A stretch of 64,000 bases of DNA from Proteiniborus ethanoligenes (GCF_900107485.1 NZ_FNQE01000013.1:1-64000), one strand, 5' to 3'; positions 52,943 to 62,951 are shown, counted from the first letter of the stretch. Notes: generated from the sequence alone by a model not told the origin. Program-made: numbers and translations.

Positions 52943-54403
52943 GTGTATGATGTCATTATAATTGGGGCAGGCATAATAGGAACTAGTATAGGTAGAGAGC
53001 TGTCTAGGTATAAGGTTAAGGTATTGATTCTTGAAAAAAACATGGATGTATCTATGGGAGCCACAAAGGCTAATAGTGCAATTGTACATGGGGGCTATGC
53101 AGAAAAAAGTACAACATTAAAGGGAAGACTCTGCTATGAAGGAAGATTACAATTTAAGAAACTAAACGAGGAGTTGAATTTTGGATTTGAAGAAAGGGGC
53201 TCCTTAGTAATTACTAAGGAAGATGACAAAGAGCCGCTGGAAAGGTTAATGGAAAATGGAATTAAAAATGGACTCTCTGATTTAAGTATTATTGGTCCAG
53301 ATGAAACAAGGAAAATAGAACCAATATTAACTCATGATGTTAAATGGGCATTATACTGTAAAGGTGCAGGGATTTGTTCTCCATATGAAATGGCTATAGC
53401 TATGGCAGAAAATGCAATAAAAAATGGCGCTACATTAGAGCTCGAAAAAGAGGTTATAGATGTAAAAAGGGTAGAAAATGGGTTCAGAGTAATAACAAAT
53501 GTAGGAGAATATTATGGTAAATATGTAGTCAATGCTGCAGGATTATATTCAGATAAGATTTCTAAAATGGTAGGAATAGATGATTTTGAAATACTTCCAA
53601 GAAGCGGAGAATATATCTTATTTACAAGAGGTACTGGTGAGCCAATCAATACAGTTGTTTTCCAACTTCCAACTAAGCTTGGTAAGGGTGTTTTAGTTGC
53701 ATCTACCTATTATGGAAATCTTTTAATCGGACCAGATGCAAATGATAATACTGATAAGGAAGATACATCAACACATTTGGAAAGAATAGCGAAAATATAT
53801 AATCAAACTAAAGCTTTATATAACAAAATAGATCCTAGACAATTTATAAGAAGCTTTACTGGGATCAGGGCTAGAAGCTCAACAGATGATTTCATTATCG
53901 AAGAAACAAGAGTTAAAGGCTTTATTAATGTGGCGGGCATACAATCTCCAGGCTTAACATCATCACCAGCTATTGCAAAAATGGTTATAGGAATTCTAGC
54001 TGATGGAGGACTAAAACTAGAAATTAATCCAAATTTTGATCCATATAGAAAACCAATTATAACTAAAAAGCCCCTAAGACCAATTAAGGAAATAAAGGAT
54101 TTAATAGAGCTTCCTTTAGGCTCTAAAGGAAGGATAGTATGCAGGTGTGAACAGGTATTAGAAGAGGAAATTGTAGATGCATTACATAGGGAAATAAAAG
54201 TCAAGACTGTAGATGGTGTAAAGAGAAGGACTAGGGCAACTATGGGATGGTGCCAAGGTGAATTTTGTAAGCCAAGGGTTATAGAAATCATGGAGAGAGA
54301 ATATGGTGAAAAAATAGATCCCTCATATGACATAGAACATAGTGGAGTAAATAGAGTTCAAAAGTCGGAGCTGTTAGATTATCTGAAAAGCCTTAAAGAA
54401 TAA
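52943..54403 (+). CDS. FAD-dependent oxidoreductase with [2Fe-2S] BFD domain (GlpA-like)
   Basis: A 486-residue flavoprotein. N-terminal FAD fold IIGAGIIGTSIGRELS (about 5-20), DAO-type body with GATKANSAIVHGGY and FTGIRARSSTDDFII, then a C-terminal BFD-like domain (about 395-460) whose cysteines CRCEQV and GWCQGEFC would hold a [2Fe-2S] cluster. This is the layout of anaerobic glycerol-3-phosphate dehydrogenase A and related 2-hydroxyacid oxidases. Normally it is followed by a GlpB-like flavoprotein and another gene; here the next gene is leucine dehydrogenase, so the partner is missing locally. GTG start after ggagggga. Substrate uncertain. Confidence 0.85.
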   Translation: MYDVIIIGAGIIGTSIGRELSRYKVKVLILEKNMDVSMGATKANSAIVHGGYAEKSTTLKGRLCYEGRLQFKKLNEELNFGFEERGSLVITKEDDKEPLERLMENGIKNGLSDLSIIGPDETRKIEPILTHDVKWALYCKGAGICSPYEMAIAMAENAIKNGATLELEKEVIDVKRVENGFRVITNVGEYYGKYVVNAAGLYSDKISKMVGIDDFEILPRSGEYILFTRGTGEPINTVVFQLPTKLGKGVLVASTYYGNLLIGPDANDNTDKEDTSTHLERIAKIYNQTKALYNKIDPRQFIRSFTGIRARSSTDDFIIEETRVKGFINVAGIQSPGLTSSPAIAKMVIGILADGGLKLEINPNFDPYRKPIITKKPLRPIKEIKDLIELPLGSKGRIVCRCEQVLEEEIVDALHREIKVKTVDGVKRRTRATMGWCQGEFCKPRVIEIMEREYGEKIDPSYDIEHSGVNRVQKSELLDYLKSLKE

Positions 54404-54559
54404 TAATAAATTTGGGCTATTTTTTTCAGCTTTATTAAGGAAAATTAATAGTTATTAACAATTGTTGAAAACGTTATCATTTAGGTTTATAATTTAAAAG
54501 GACAGATTATATTTTTTACACAAAGCATTATAAAAAATATAAATATAGGGGGAAGCATT

Positions 54560-55621
54560 ATGAAAATATTTGATTACTTAGAAAAATATGATTATGAACA
54601 GTTAGTTTTTTGTCAAGATCGTAATACTGGATTAAAAGCGATTATAGGAATTCATGACACTACTTTGGGACCTGCTTTAGGGGGAACAAGATTTTGGAAC
54701 TATGAAAGCGAAGAGGACGCAATCATAGATGTTCTAAGATTAGCAAGAGGTATGACTTATAAGAGTGCAGCAGCGGGTTTAAACCTAGGGGGAGGAAAGG
54801 CAGTAATTATAGGAGACCCAGAAAAGCTAAAAAGTGAAGAGTTACTAAGAACATTTGGAAGATACGTAGAAGGCTTAGCTGGCAGATACATTACTGCAGA
54901 AGATATGAATATTGGAACTCAAGACGTGGCATACATAAATGATGAAACTGATTATGTTGTAGGCCTAGAAGGTAAAAGCGGGAATCCATCTCCAGTAACA
55001 GCGTTTGGAGTATTTAGAGGAATATTAGCAGCTGCTAATGAAGTTTTCGGGAGCGATGATTTAACAGGAAAGGTAGTTGCAGTTCAAGGAGTAGGTTCAG
55101 TGGGATATCATGTATGTAAGCATCTACATGAATCCGGGGCAATACTATATGTTACAGATATTAAAAAAGCTAATATTGAAAGAGTAGTAAATGATTTTGG
55201 TGCTACAGCAGTTGCTCCAGATGAAATTCATAAAATCCAATGTGATATTTATGCTCCATGTGCAATGGGTGCAGTAATAAACGATTTCACAGTTGATCAA
55301 CTTAAATGTAAAATAGTTGCAGGTGCTGCAAATAATCAATTAGCTGAAGAAAAACATGGGGATATGCTAAAAGAAAAAGGCATCCTTTACATTCCTGACT
55401 ACGTAATTAATGCTGGCGGTGTAATTAATGTATATGAAGAATTACAAGGATACAATAGAGAAAGAGCTATGAATAGAGCTGCTAATATTTATAATGTTGT
55501 GAAGAAAGTAATAGAAATATCTAAGAGAGATAATATATCAACCAGTAAAGCAGCTGATAGAATGGCTGAAGAAAGAATAGAAAAGATTGGGAGAACTAAA
55601 ACTCTTTATTTGAATAAATAA
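54560..55621 (+). CDS. Leucine dehydrogenase (Glu/Leu/Phe/Val dehydrogenase family)
   Basis: A 353-residue NAD-dependent amino acid dehydrogenase that deaminates branched-chain amino acids. Lys-68 (GMTYKSA) and catalytic Lys-80 ([11 protein letters not shown]) match leucine dehydrogenases; the nucleotide fold has [11 protein letters not shown] (about 177-187) and the C-terminal hinge has [14 protein letters not shown]. The short length (about 350, not 450) excludes glutamate dehydrogenase. ATG after aggggga. Fits oxidation of leucine, valine and isoleucine in an amino-acid fermenter. Confidence 0.92.
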   Translation: MKIFDYLEKYDYEQLVFCQDRNTGLKAIIGIHDTTLGPALGGTRFWNYESEEDAIIDVLRLARGMTYKSAAAGLNLGGGKAVIIGDPEKLKSEELLRTFGRYVEGLAGRYITAEDMNIGTQDVAYINDETDYVVGLEGKSGNPSPVTAFGVFRGILAAANEVFGSDDLTGKVVAVQGVGSVGYHVCKHLHESGAILYVTDIKKANIERVVNDFGATAVAPDEIHKIQCDIYAPCAMGAVINDFTVDQLKCKIVAGAANNQLAEEKHGDMLKEKGILYIPDYVINAGGVINVYEELQGYNRERAMNRAANIYNVVKKVIEISKRDNISTSKAADRMAEERIEKIGRTKTLYLNK

Positions 55622-55656
55622 TTATTTGTATATTTACTGGTCTTTTTGATTTGCTT

Positions 55657-55693
55657 AAATTAAGCCTCTGCAGTCTGCAGAGGCTTAATTTAT
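55657..55693. terminator. Bidirectional terminator, 17-bp perfect stem
   Basis: aaattaagcctctgcag / ctgcagaggcttaattt around one central T: a perfect palindrome after the leucine dehydrogenase gene, also abutting the stop codon of a small minus-strand ORF. With a loop of a single base, the inner pairs must open in RNA. Confidence 0.88.
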
Positions 55694-55842
55694 TTTATAT
55701 TTTTCATAGCATTTTCAGCAAATATTGTAGTCACAATATTCTCATAATCAGCCCTTTTATCTAATTGTCCAGCCATTTCCATAATGTCCATCATGTGATT
55801 TTGACCATCCTCAAAAAAAGCTATATAAATTTTAAAAAGCAT
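55690..55842 (-). CDS. Small uncharacterised ORF
   Basis: A 50-residue frame, MLFKIYIAFFEDGQNHMMDI... ending AENAMKNIK, with protein-like composition and a stop codon (55690-55692) touching the bidirectional terminator, which is where a real convergent gene would end. The ribosome site is weak (aagaag). The frame stays open for some codons upstream without a good start, so it may be the remaining end of a decayed gene. No family recognised. Confidence 0.42.
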   Translation of the reverse strand: MLFKIYIAFFEDGQNHMMDIMEMAGQLDKRADYENIVTTIFAENAMKNIK

Positions 55843-55976
55843 AATCTTCTTAATTAATATATAAGGGTTTTGTTTTGGACAAATCCTGCCTTTTTTGTTA
55901 AAATAAATAATAGGATTAAAAAATTAACAAAAATTTTGACAAATAAATTTTAAGATAAGTATTTGGAGATTAAACT

Positions 55977-57191
55977 ATGAAAAAACGAATAATTTTGTTA
56001 GTATTCATTTTTAGTATAATTTTTCTACTAAGTTGTGAAAAACAAGGCTATAAAAGAATAATAGTAGAAGAAGATGTTGGATTAGAAAGGGAATCCCCTA
56101 TAGATCCTTCTATTTTTGGACAAGTATATCTGGATATAGATAGAATTGATTATTTTTACCCAGCCTTCTATCATAGGGGGGAAGTATATGGATATCTAAA
56201 AAAAGGCCATGGCAACGACTCCATTGGTAGAAGATATTTATATAAATTAGATATAAATAATAAATTAACGGAAACATTGAAGGAAAGCATAGACTTCAAG
56301 CAAGGGTCTAACAAGGTTGGATTTATGGAAGATCAAGTTTACACCATCGATTACATCGCGGGAAATAAAGCTACTCCACTACCAAAATTATCTAAAATAA
56401 TTAATGAACTAAGAGAAGATGAAAAGGGAAACCAATATGAAATATCCTATGTGTCTGGAAGTAATAGATACTTAGTTATAAATGAAATATCCCCCAATGG
56501 GGAAATAGCAAATATTTTCTTATATGATTTAGCTCAACAAATGTTCTATAAAAATTATAACAATAGATATGGTGATATATGCTATGTTTTTGAGTTAGGA
56601 TCATTGATATGGATAGATCAAAAAGATTTTAAGATTTATAAAATCCAACTTACAAATAATTATTACACTTTAGAAGAATATATTGATTTAGGAACAGATG
56701 AAGATATAAGTAGAGTAAGGGGAATTATGAAAAATGGTTATGAGTTAATCCTTTTACATGATGTAAGATTAGGAAATAAAGACGATTGGAATTTAATGGG
56801 GACATCTGCTGTTACAAGTTATAATTTTGAAACTAATGGATATGTTAATTTATTTAATAAATCTATTGATGAAAACTTGTACATTGAATATTTAGGACAT
56901 GGAATCTTTATATCAGAAAGCTTTGATATATTTAGAGACTATATTGAAATAACTGAGAGAAGAATCTACTATCATAATTATACTGAACTTGTACTAGTTT
57001 ACAATGAAGAGCTTCAAGAAAAATCACAACAAATTTATCCAGAAATAAATGTGATAGTTAATGTGGCCGAGAATGAGATATTTTCCACTAAGGAAATAAA
57101 GAAAATGATTGACGGTATTCCTGTTACTAAAAGCGTCATTTACCAGAGAATTAATATATTTCGCCCAAATAGGAGCTTGAAACCAAACTAG
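55977..57191 (+). CDS. Uncharacterised lipoprotein
   Basis: A 404-residue lipoprotein: hydrophobic signal then LLSC (Cys near residue 20). The mature part is rich in Tyr, Asp and Ile with recurring short strand patterns (YLYKLDINNKL, IFLYDLAQQMF, LIWIDQKDFKIYKIQ, YNFETNGYVNLFNKS), which suggests a beta-propeller-like fold, though no motif is decisive. It lies 19 bases before a response regulator and sensor kinase and is probably in their operon; an extracytoplasmic partner of the kinase is a reasonable guess. Confidence 0.75.
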   Translation: MKKRIILLVFIFSIIFLLSCEKQGYKRIIVEEDVGLERESPIDPSIFGQVYLDIDRIDYFYPAFYHRGEVYGYLKKGHGNDSIGRRYLYKLDINNKLTETLKESIDFKQGSNKVGFMEDQVYTIDYIAGNKATPLPKLSKIINELREDEKGNQYEISYVSGSNRYLVINEISPNGEIANIFLYDLAQQMFYKNYNNRYGDICYVFELGSLIWIDQKDFKIYKIQLTNNYYTLEEYIDLGTDEDISRVRGIMKNGYELILLHDVRLGNKDDWNLMGTSAVTSYNFETNGYVNLFNKSIDENLYIEYLGHGIFISESFDIFRDYIEITERRIYYHNYTELVLVYNEELQEKSQQIYPEINVIVNVAENEIFSTKEIKKMIDGIPVTKSVIYQRINIFRPNRSLKPN

Positions 57192-57210
57192 AGAAATAGG
57201 GGGGACAGAA

Positions 57211-57879
57211 ATGACCAAAAAGATATTAGTAATTGAAGATGAATACTCAATTAATGATATATTGACATTAACCTTAATAAATGAAGGATATGAGGTAGAA
57301 AGTTTTTTTGATGGAAAAACAGCATTGGAAAGGATAGAAGTATTTAAACCAGATTTGGTACTTTTAGATTTAATGCTTCCTGATATAGATGGTTTTGAAA
57401 TCTGTAAGAAAATATCTAAAGACCTTTTAGTTATTATGATTACGGCTAGGGATAGTATTTTTGATAAAATTATAGGATTAGAGCTAGGAGCAGATGATTA
57501 CATAATTAAACCATTTGAAATTAAGGAAGTAATAGCTAGAGTAAAAGCATTATTTAGAAGTATTGAAAAAGAAAAACAAATTTTATCAGAAGAGTTTATT
57601 GAACTAGGGGGAAGTATAAAAGTAGATTTACTTGGTGAACGAGTATTTAAAAATGGCGAGGAAATTCAATTAAAGAGACAAGAATCTGACTTGTTTTTCT
57701 TTCTATTAAAAAACAGAAATAGAGTATTTACTAGAGCTGAGCTCTTAGATAGTGTCTGGGGATATGATTATTACGGAGGCTCTAGAACAGTTGACGTTCA
57801 TATTAGAAGAATTAGAGATAAGCTAGAAACATCCACCATTATAGAAACTGTATTTGGGAAAGGCTATGTAATGAGGTAG
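57211..57879 (+). CDS. OmpR/PhoB-type response regulator
   Basis: A 222-residue DNA-binding response regulator. Receiver domain with acidic pocket (Glu-9/Asp-10), phosphoacceptor Asp-53 in PDLVLLDLMLPDIDG, and the conserved Lys in YIIKPFE near 100. C-terminal winged helix (about 130-222) with ESDLFFFLLKNRNRVFTRAELL and SRTVDVHIRRIRDKLE. ATG after tagggggga. Five bases before its cognate kinase. Targets unknown; the downstream ABC genes are the natural candidates. Confidence 0.94.
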   Translation: MTKKILVIEDEYSINDILTLTLINEGYEVESFFDGKTALERIEVFKPDLVLLDLMLPDIDGFEICKKISKDLLVIMITARDSIFDKIIGLELGADDYIIKPFEIKEVIARVKALFRSIEKEKQILSEEFIELGGSIKVDLLGERVFKNGEEIQLKRQESDLFFFLLKNRNRVFTRAELLDSVWGYDYYGGSRTVDVHIRRIRDKLETSTIIETVFGKGYVMR

Positions 57880-57883
57880 AACA

Positions 57884-59317
57884 ATGTTAAATACTATTAG
57901 AGGCAAGATAACCACTGGAATTATTTTAATCAGTTTCATAATCCTAATAATAATAAACCTTACCATATGGAAGATATTTGAGGATAATTTGCAAACTTCC
58001 ATATTAAATGACATGAGGAGAATTATGTCAATAATACATTATGGACTTGAAAGACAAGTAATAAATCCACAGGGAAACATAAATTTATATAATAGAAGTA
58101 ACTTATGGTCAGTTATGAATAAAGAAAATCTCCAATATGATATATATTTGTCAATAAAGTATGATAGTGATGATTATATCCAGTTTGCAGGTGATATCAT
58201 TGATAAAAAGAGCACAGAAAAAATTATGGAAGATAGTGATAAGAAATCATCACTACTATATATTCACAATGAGGGTACAAGATATTTTGCTACCTATTCA
58301 TATCCAGTATATTTAAAGGATAAATATATAGGTATATTCGTATTTCAAAAGGATTATTTAGCTCAATATAATAATAATAAATATTTGATGACAAGAATAT
58401 TAGTTATTCAATTTATTTTGTTTATAATAATGATACTAGTAAATTTTATTTGGCTAAAAAAGTCAACTAACTCCCTAAACACATTGTTAAAAGGAATAAG
58501 GTTTATAGGTGAAGGGGAATTCTCCAATAGATTAGAAGCAAAAAGTAATGACGAAGTGGCTATAATCATTCACCATTTCAATAAAATGCAGGATCAAATA
58601 TCAACACAAATGGAATATTTGCAACAGGAGAAAATTAAAAGCGAGAAACTGGAGAAAGCCTCTAGGAATTTTTTCAACTATGCAACCCATGAGATGAAGA
58701 CTCCAATTACTTCAATTACAGGATACGCACAATTATTAAGTCAGAGTAAGATAGATGATAAAACAAAGGATAGAGCATATGAAAGGATAATAACAGAAGC
58801 TGATAGAATGAATAAAATGGTTCAAAACATGTTAATTGTAGCTAAAGGTAAAGAAATAGAAAAGGAACATTACGAATACTTTGACTTAAATGAACTGATG
58901 AGCAAAATAATTAAAGAATATGAAGTAATATATAATAGAGGAAAGATAGAACTTAATTTAGAAAATGAAAGTATTATTATCCTTAGCAGTGAAGAAGAAA
59001 TCCGGGCAGTTATTTTAAATCTTATTGATAACGCTATAAAATATAGTGTAGATGGACAAATAAAAATAAGATCATATTTAGATAACTATGCATATATAAC
59101 ACTAGAAAACAAAACATTACCTATACCTGAGGGAATAAAAAATACCCTATTTGAGCCATTTGTTAAATATAATCATGGCAATCAAAAACAAGCTAGCTCT
59201 GGACTAGGACTCTATATATGTAGAGAATTAATTGAGAAAAATAACGGTAAATTAAATTATAATTTATATGGAGATATAATTAGTTTTACAATTAAGCTAC
59301 CCATAGTTACCAATTAA
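57884..59317 (+). CDS. Membrane sensor histidine kinase
   Basis: A 477-residue two-helix sensor kinase. First membrane helix about 8-30, an extracytoplasmic domain of about 130 residues, second helix about 168-190 (ILVIQFILFIIMILVNFIW), HAMP (about 192-245), dimerisation domain with phospho-His near 269 in THEMKTPITSITGYAQLL, and an ATPase domain with N-box NLIDNAIKYS (about 380) and G-box SSGLGLYICREL (about 440). Its ribosome site gaggtag overlaps the regulator's stop. All catalytic parts are intact; the sensed signal is unknown. Confidence 0.93.
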   Translation: MLNTIRGKITTGIILISFIILIIINLTIWKIFEDNLQTSILNDMRRIMSIIHYGLERQVINPQGNINLYNRSNLWSVMNKENLQYDIYLSIKYDSDDYIQFAGDIIDKKSTEKIMEDSDKKSSLLYIHNEGTRYFATYSYPVYLKDKYIGIFVFQKDYLAQYNNNKYLMTRILVIQFILFIIMILVNFIWLKKSTNSLNTLLKGIRFIGEGEFSNRLEAKSNDEVAIIIHHFNKMQDQISTQMEYLQQEKIKSEKLEKASRNFFNYATHEMKTPITSITGYAQLLSQSKIDDKTKDRAYERIITEADRMNKMVQNMLIVAKGKEIEKEHYEYFDLNELMSKIIKEYEVIYNRGKIELNLENESIIILSSEEEIRAVILNLIDNAIKYSVDGQIKIRSYLDNYAYITLENKTLPIPEGIKNTLFEPFVKYNHGNQKQASSGLGLYICRELIEKNNGKLNYNLYGDIISFTIKLPIVTN

Positions 59318-59356
59318 AATAGATGCGGATTTACAAGTCCCCATCTATTTTTTTTA
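59318..59356 (+). terminator. Probable terminator
   Basis: aatagatg / catctatt stem with a 15-base loop and eight T, after the histidine kinase gene. It separates the two-component genes from the transporter genes. Confidence 0.8.
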
Positions 59357-59515
59357 TGACCTAACCCGATTGTTTCGGATGCCTTTCCGAAAGAATCGTA
59401 GGTAGGTCAAACGCAACGAGCACCAAATCTGTACGACCGTAGGGAGTAAACAGATTTGTGTAGCGAGACTGCGGAAAATGCCTAACCCGATTGTTTCGGA
59501 TGCTTTTCCGAAATA
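59357..59515. repeat. Palindromic repeat block with 30-bp direct repeats
   Basis: Two near-identical copies of cctaacccgattgtttcgga followed by tg(c/t)tttccgaaa lie at about 59361-59393 and 59480-59513. Between them are aaatctgt / acagattt and gacctaac...ggtaggtc stems. The cctaacccgatt hairpin module is shared with 487-523 in the block at the left of the window. This fills most of the 312-base gap before the solute-binding gene; no gene is seen. Confidence 0.7.
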
Positions 59516-59629
59516 TATTTAACAACTTGGAAACATCTGGGTCATATTTGGCAAAAACTTGTTGATATAATTTTTCTTAAGATATCTTTATATTTGGCAC
59601 TATACAAATTGTAAGAAGGAGGATACAAA

Positions 59630-61858
59630 ATGTCATACAAAAAAGTATTAATTATTTTACTAACATTTTCACTCATGTTTGTATTCTATGGGTGTACTAA
59701 AGATAGAGGGACCACAGACGTAGCTAAGAATATCACAACATATAAAGAAATTATTTTAAATGATGTATTAGAAGCGAAGAATATATTAAGCGTGGGCTTA
59801 GATATTAATAACCAGCCAGTGTTATTTATTCTTGGCAAGGATAGTAGAAAGTATATAGTTTTAGATGAAAATGGAGCAGTTAAAAAGGAGATAAACACTG
59901 ACTTTAGTGGAAGACCAAATGTTTTCACTTTTGATAAAAACAATAATATGTACATACTAGCAGATAAACCAGAGTTAAATGAGAATAGAGAAATAACGTC
60001 AATAAGTAAAAAGCTTCTTTTTTATGATAATGAGTCTGATTCTATTACTGAAAATAATGTAATAGGACAATTAAATGATACTACAGCAAGGTCAATAGAA
60101 GATACTACGAGAAAAATAAAAGTAGATAGTAAAGGTAACATATATGCTCTAAAGCTAGGCGGAAGCATAGAAGTATTTGACAGTAACTTAAATATAAAAA
60201 AAGTATTAGATTCAACACCATATTGGGACATAGAAATGGATGAGGAAGACAATATTTTAGCACTGAAGTATGGTAGAGATGATAATATTCTAGACAAAAT
60301 AGACACAAACAACTATAAAACAATATGGAGCAAAGAGTATAGCTACACAGATGGACCAAATAAAATCTACTATAACAAAAACACTAAGAATCTGTATGGA
60401 ATAAATGCAGGATGGGTAGCAAGATATGATTCAAAAGGAAATCTAACAAGTAGAATTTTAAACACTGGAGAATTATCAGAAATAGATATGATACTTGATT
60501 TTATGGTGGATAATAGTGAAGAAATATATTTATTAGCAGATTGTCAAGATAGTTATAAGCTAATCAAATATATAGAATCAAAATCTGAAACAATGGCAAA
60601 TACAGGAACAGAAGAAGAAAAGACAGAAATAACTGTTGAATTAACTAGAGACTATGACAATCTATTTACTAAGGCAGCAAGGAAATTTGAGGAAATTAAT
60701 CCTGATATAAAGGTTACAGTTAATTTATATCCTGACCTTGATGAATATCAATATAGTGATAAGCTAAATACAGAGATAATGGCAGGTAAGGGACCAGATA
60801 TCTTATATCTACGTCCATGGGACTATATAAGAACATATATAGAAAAAGGTATACTAGTTAACCTAGATGAGGTCATAGAAAAGGATAGTGAATTTATTAT
60901 CAAAGATTACAACACCCATATAATTGACAATGCAAGGTATAAGGATGAATTATATACTATGCCTATAAACTACTACCAATTTTATACCTTTGTACTAAAT
61001 GAAAAACTACTAGATGAAAAAGGAATAAATTTAGATAATAATCTAAATTGGAAGGATGTATATGCCCTTTCAAAAAAACTAAATGAAAATAGTCTAGAAC
61101 AAATATATGTTTTACCTAAAATTGATGATTGGACCTTATATGAACTTATACTATTACAGGATATAGATTATTACTTGAACTGGAATAAAAAAGAGGCTAA
61201 GTTTAATAGCAAAGAATTTATTGAAACCTTAGAACTAATGAGGTCCATAAAAGAAGACAATATACTACATCCAGATTTATTATGGTATGAGATAATGAAT
61301 GCAACTAACTATGGCGAAATAAAAGATTTAAGCAATATAGCAATATATCTAGGGCAAACCCATTCGTATGGCTATATACAGGGCCTAGGGTCTTTCTATG
61401 ATGGCTTTACTGCCGTATCGGCACCTAAGGGAGAGTATACAGGAAATAGGTTATACTATAGCGATTTTTTAGCTATAAATTCTAATTCTCAGCATAAAGA
61501 AGAGGTATGGGAATTTATAAAATTTATAATAACAGAGGAAGCTCAAACTTTTGATGAGAGGATAATACAAGGAACTTTCCGTATTAATAATAATGCAAGC
61601 CAAAAACAAATTGATAGGATGTTCGAGTATCAAGAAAAAAACAAATCGTACATGGAAAAAAATAAAAGCTATTTTGCAAATGAAGAAGATATAGAGAAAC
61701 TTAACAGGGTAATAGGCAATCTAAACAAGCCTAAAACGTCAGAACCTTTATATGATGTAATAAAAGAAGAAGTTGATCGATTCTTAAATGGTGAAAAATC
61801 AGCAGAGGAAGTAGCTGAACGACTGCAAAATAAGGCTGATATATATTTAAATGAATAG
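59630..61858 (+). CDS. Lipoprotein fusing a beta-propeller-like domain to a sugar-type solute-binding protein
   Basis: A 742-residue lipoprotein with lipobox FYGC (Cys-22). Residues about 35-325 contain repeated propeller-like strands (YIVLDENGAVKKEI, NVFTFDKNNNMYILADK, IEVFDSNLNIKKVLD, GWVARYDSKGNLTSRI). From about 335 a family 1 solute-binding domain starts: EITVELTRDYDNLFTKAARKFEEINPDI, AGKGPDILYLRPWDY, MPINYYQFYTFVLNEKLLDEKG and FIKFIITEEAQTFDER. Plain binding proteins are about 430 residues, so this is a fusion. It heads two permease genes. Substrate probably a carbohydrate or oligomer. Confidence 0.85.
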   Translation: MSYKKVLIILLTFSLMFVFYGCTKDRGTTDVAKNITTYKEIILNDVLEAKNILSVGLDINNQPVLFILGKDSRKYIVLDENGAVKKEINTDFSGRPNVFTFDKNNNMYILADKPELNENREITSISKKLLFYDNESDSITENNVIGQLNDTTARSIEDTTRKIKVDSKGNIYALKLGGSIEVFDSNLNIKKVLDSTPYWDIEMDEEDNILALKYGRDDNILDKIDTNNYKTIWSKEYSYTDGPNKIYYNKNTKNLYGINAGWVARYDSKGNLTSRILNTGELSEIDMILDFMVDNSEEIYLLADCQDSYKLIKYIESKSETMANTGTEEEKTEITVELTRDYDNLFTKAARKFEEINPDIKVTVNLYPDLDEYQYSDKLNTEIMAGKGPDILYLRPWDYIRTYIEKGILVNLDEVIEKDSEFIIKDYNTHIIDNARYKDELYTMPINYYQFYTFVLNEKLLDEKGINLDNNLNWKDVYALSKKLNENSLEQIYVLPKIDDWTLYELILLQDIDYYLNWNKKEAKFNSKEFIETLELMRSIKEDNILHPDLLWYEIMNATNYGEIKDLSNIAIYLGQTHSYGYIQGLGSFYDGFTAVSAPKGEYTGNRLYYSDFLAINSNSQHKEEVWEFIKFIITEEAQTFDERIIQGTFRINNNASQKQIDRMFEYQEKNKSYMEKNKSYFANEEDIEKLNRVIGNLNKPKTSEPLYDVIKEEVDRFLNGEKSAEEVAERLQNKADIYLNE

Positions 61859-61876
61859 GATGAAGCACATCTATAG

Positions 61877-62022
61877 AGATCCTTCACTACGTTCAGGATG
61901 ACTGGGATCTTGTTAGGATGACAGAGAGTTTGTTATTAGGTGAAGAAACTAAGCGATGAACACAAAGCCAAAAACATGGCTTTGGTTCCCTGCTTATCTG
62001 AGGCGCAGTCGAAGAATCTTGC
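61877..62022. repeat. Two copies of the dispersed TCAT.CTGAGCG-type repeat
   Basis: agagatccttcactacgttc-aggatgact (61877-61905) and tatctgaggcgcagtcgaag-aatctt (about 62000-62022) are opposite-facing copies of the motif seen at 1829-1856. The gap 61859-62068 also includes gatcttgttaggatgacaga and caattgtgaactgtgaattg-like simple repeats; no gene. Confidence 0.5.
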
Positions 62023-62068
62023 TTTTCAATTGTGAACTGTGAATTGTAGTAGAAAGGGGGAATGTACT

Positions 62069-62941
62069 ATGCTTTCTAGGTTCAGCATAAAAGATAAGTT
62101 TATAGCTGTACTATTCATTGCTCCAAGTGTAATTGGTATATCAGTATTTTATATCATTCCATTTATATGGATGGTAATTTATTCCTTCTTTGATAAGCCT
62201 GTAAATGGAAGTTTTGTAGGATTCAAAAATTATATTGATTTAATCAATAATGGGATATATAGGAAAGCACTGTCCAATACTGCCATATTTACAGGAATCA
62301 GCGTCCCATTGATTATAATATTATCTTTAATATTAGCAATCTTATTAAATCAAAAGATACATTTCAAACACACACTAAGAACTTCTTTTATAGTTCCATT
62401 AGTTGTACCAGTGGCTTCAGTTATTTTATTCTTTGAGTACATATTTGATTATCATGGGCTTGTAAACAAAATTTTTTCAATGCTTAATATAAACGCTACA
62501 GATTGGCTAAATTCACCTCATGCTATGCTTGTAGTGATTATAATATATGTATGGAAAAACCTCGGATATAACATGATATTATTTTTAGCAGGACTTCAAG
62601 GTATACCTAAAGAATACTATGAAGCTGCAGATATAGATGGAGCTGGAGCTCTAACTAAATTTTTCAATATAACATCAATTTATCTAATGCCTACTACTTT
62701 TTTCGTAATAATCATATCTATAATCAGCTCTTTCAAGGTATTTAAGGAAGTATATCTTTTATCAGGCAGCTACCCACATGAAAGCATATATATGCTCCAA
62801 CATTATCTCAATAATATGTTTAGTAAACTTGATTATCACAAGCTGGTCACATCAGCTGTCCTGATGGCTGTCGTATTATATTTAATCATATTTATATTAT
62901 TCAAGATTCAAAAAAAAGTAGAAAGATATATTGAAGGCTAG
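62069..62941 (+). CDS. Sugar-type ABC transporter permease (MalF-like)
   Basis: A 290-residue permease with six membrane helices: AVLFIAPSVIGISVFYIIPFIWM first, then TSFIVPLVVPVASVILFFEYIFDYHG. The coupling loop YYEAADIDGAGALTKFFNITSIYLMP is near 180-205. The ATG at 62069 follows aaaggggg; the frame is open upstream to 62039 but through repeat sequence. Pairs with the MalG-like permease; binding protein upstream. No ATPase gene is in the visible part, so a shared MsmX-like ATPase or a downstream gene must serve it. Confidence 0.92.
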   Translation: MLSRFSIKDKFIAVLFIAPSVIGISVFYIIPFIWMVIYSFFDKPVNGSFVGFKNYIDLINNGIYRKALSNTAIFTGISVPLIIILSLILAILLNQKIHFKHTLRTSFIVPLVVPVASVILFFEYIFDYHGLVNKIFSMLNINATDWLNSPHAMLVVIIIYVWKNLGYNMILFLAGLQGIPKEYYEAADIDGAGALTKFFNITSIYLMPTTFFVIIISIISSFKVFKEVYLLSGSYPHESIYMLQHYLNNMFSKLDYHKLVTSAVLMAVVLYLIIFILFKIQKKVERYIEG

Positions 62942-62951
62942 GGGGATAAGC

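Noticed and set aside
53803-54333. 176-codon minus-strand ORF
   Set aside because: Antisense to the conserved FAD/BFD oxidoreductase; low-complexity translation and no ribosome site.
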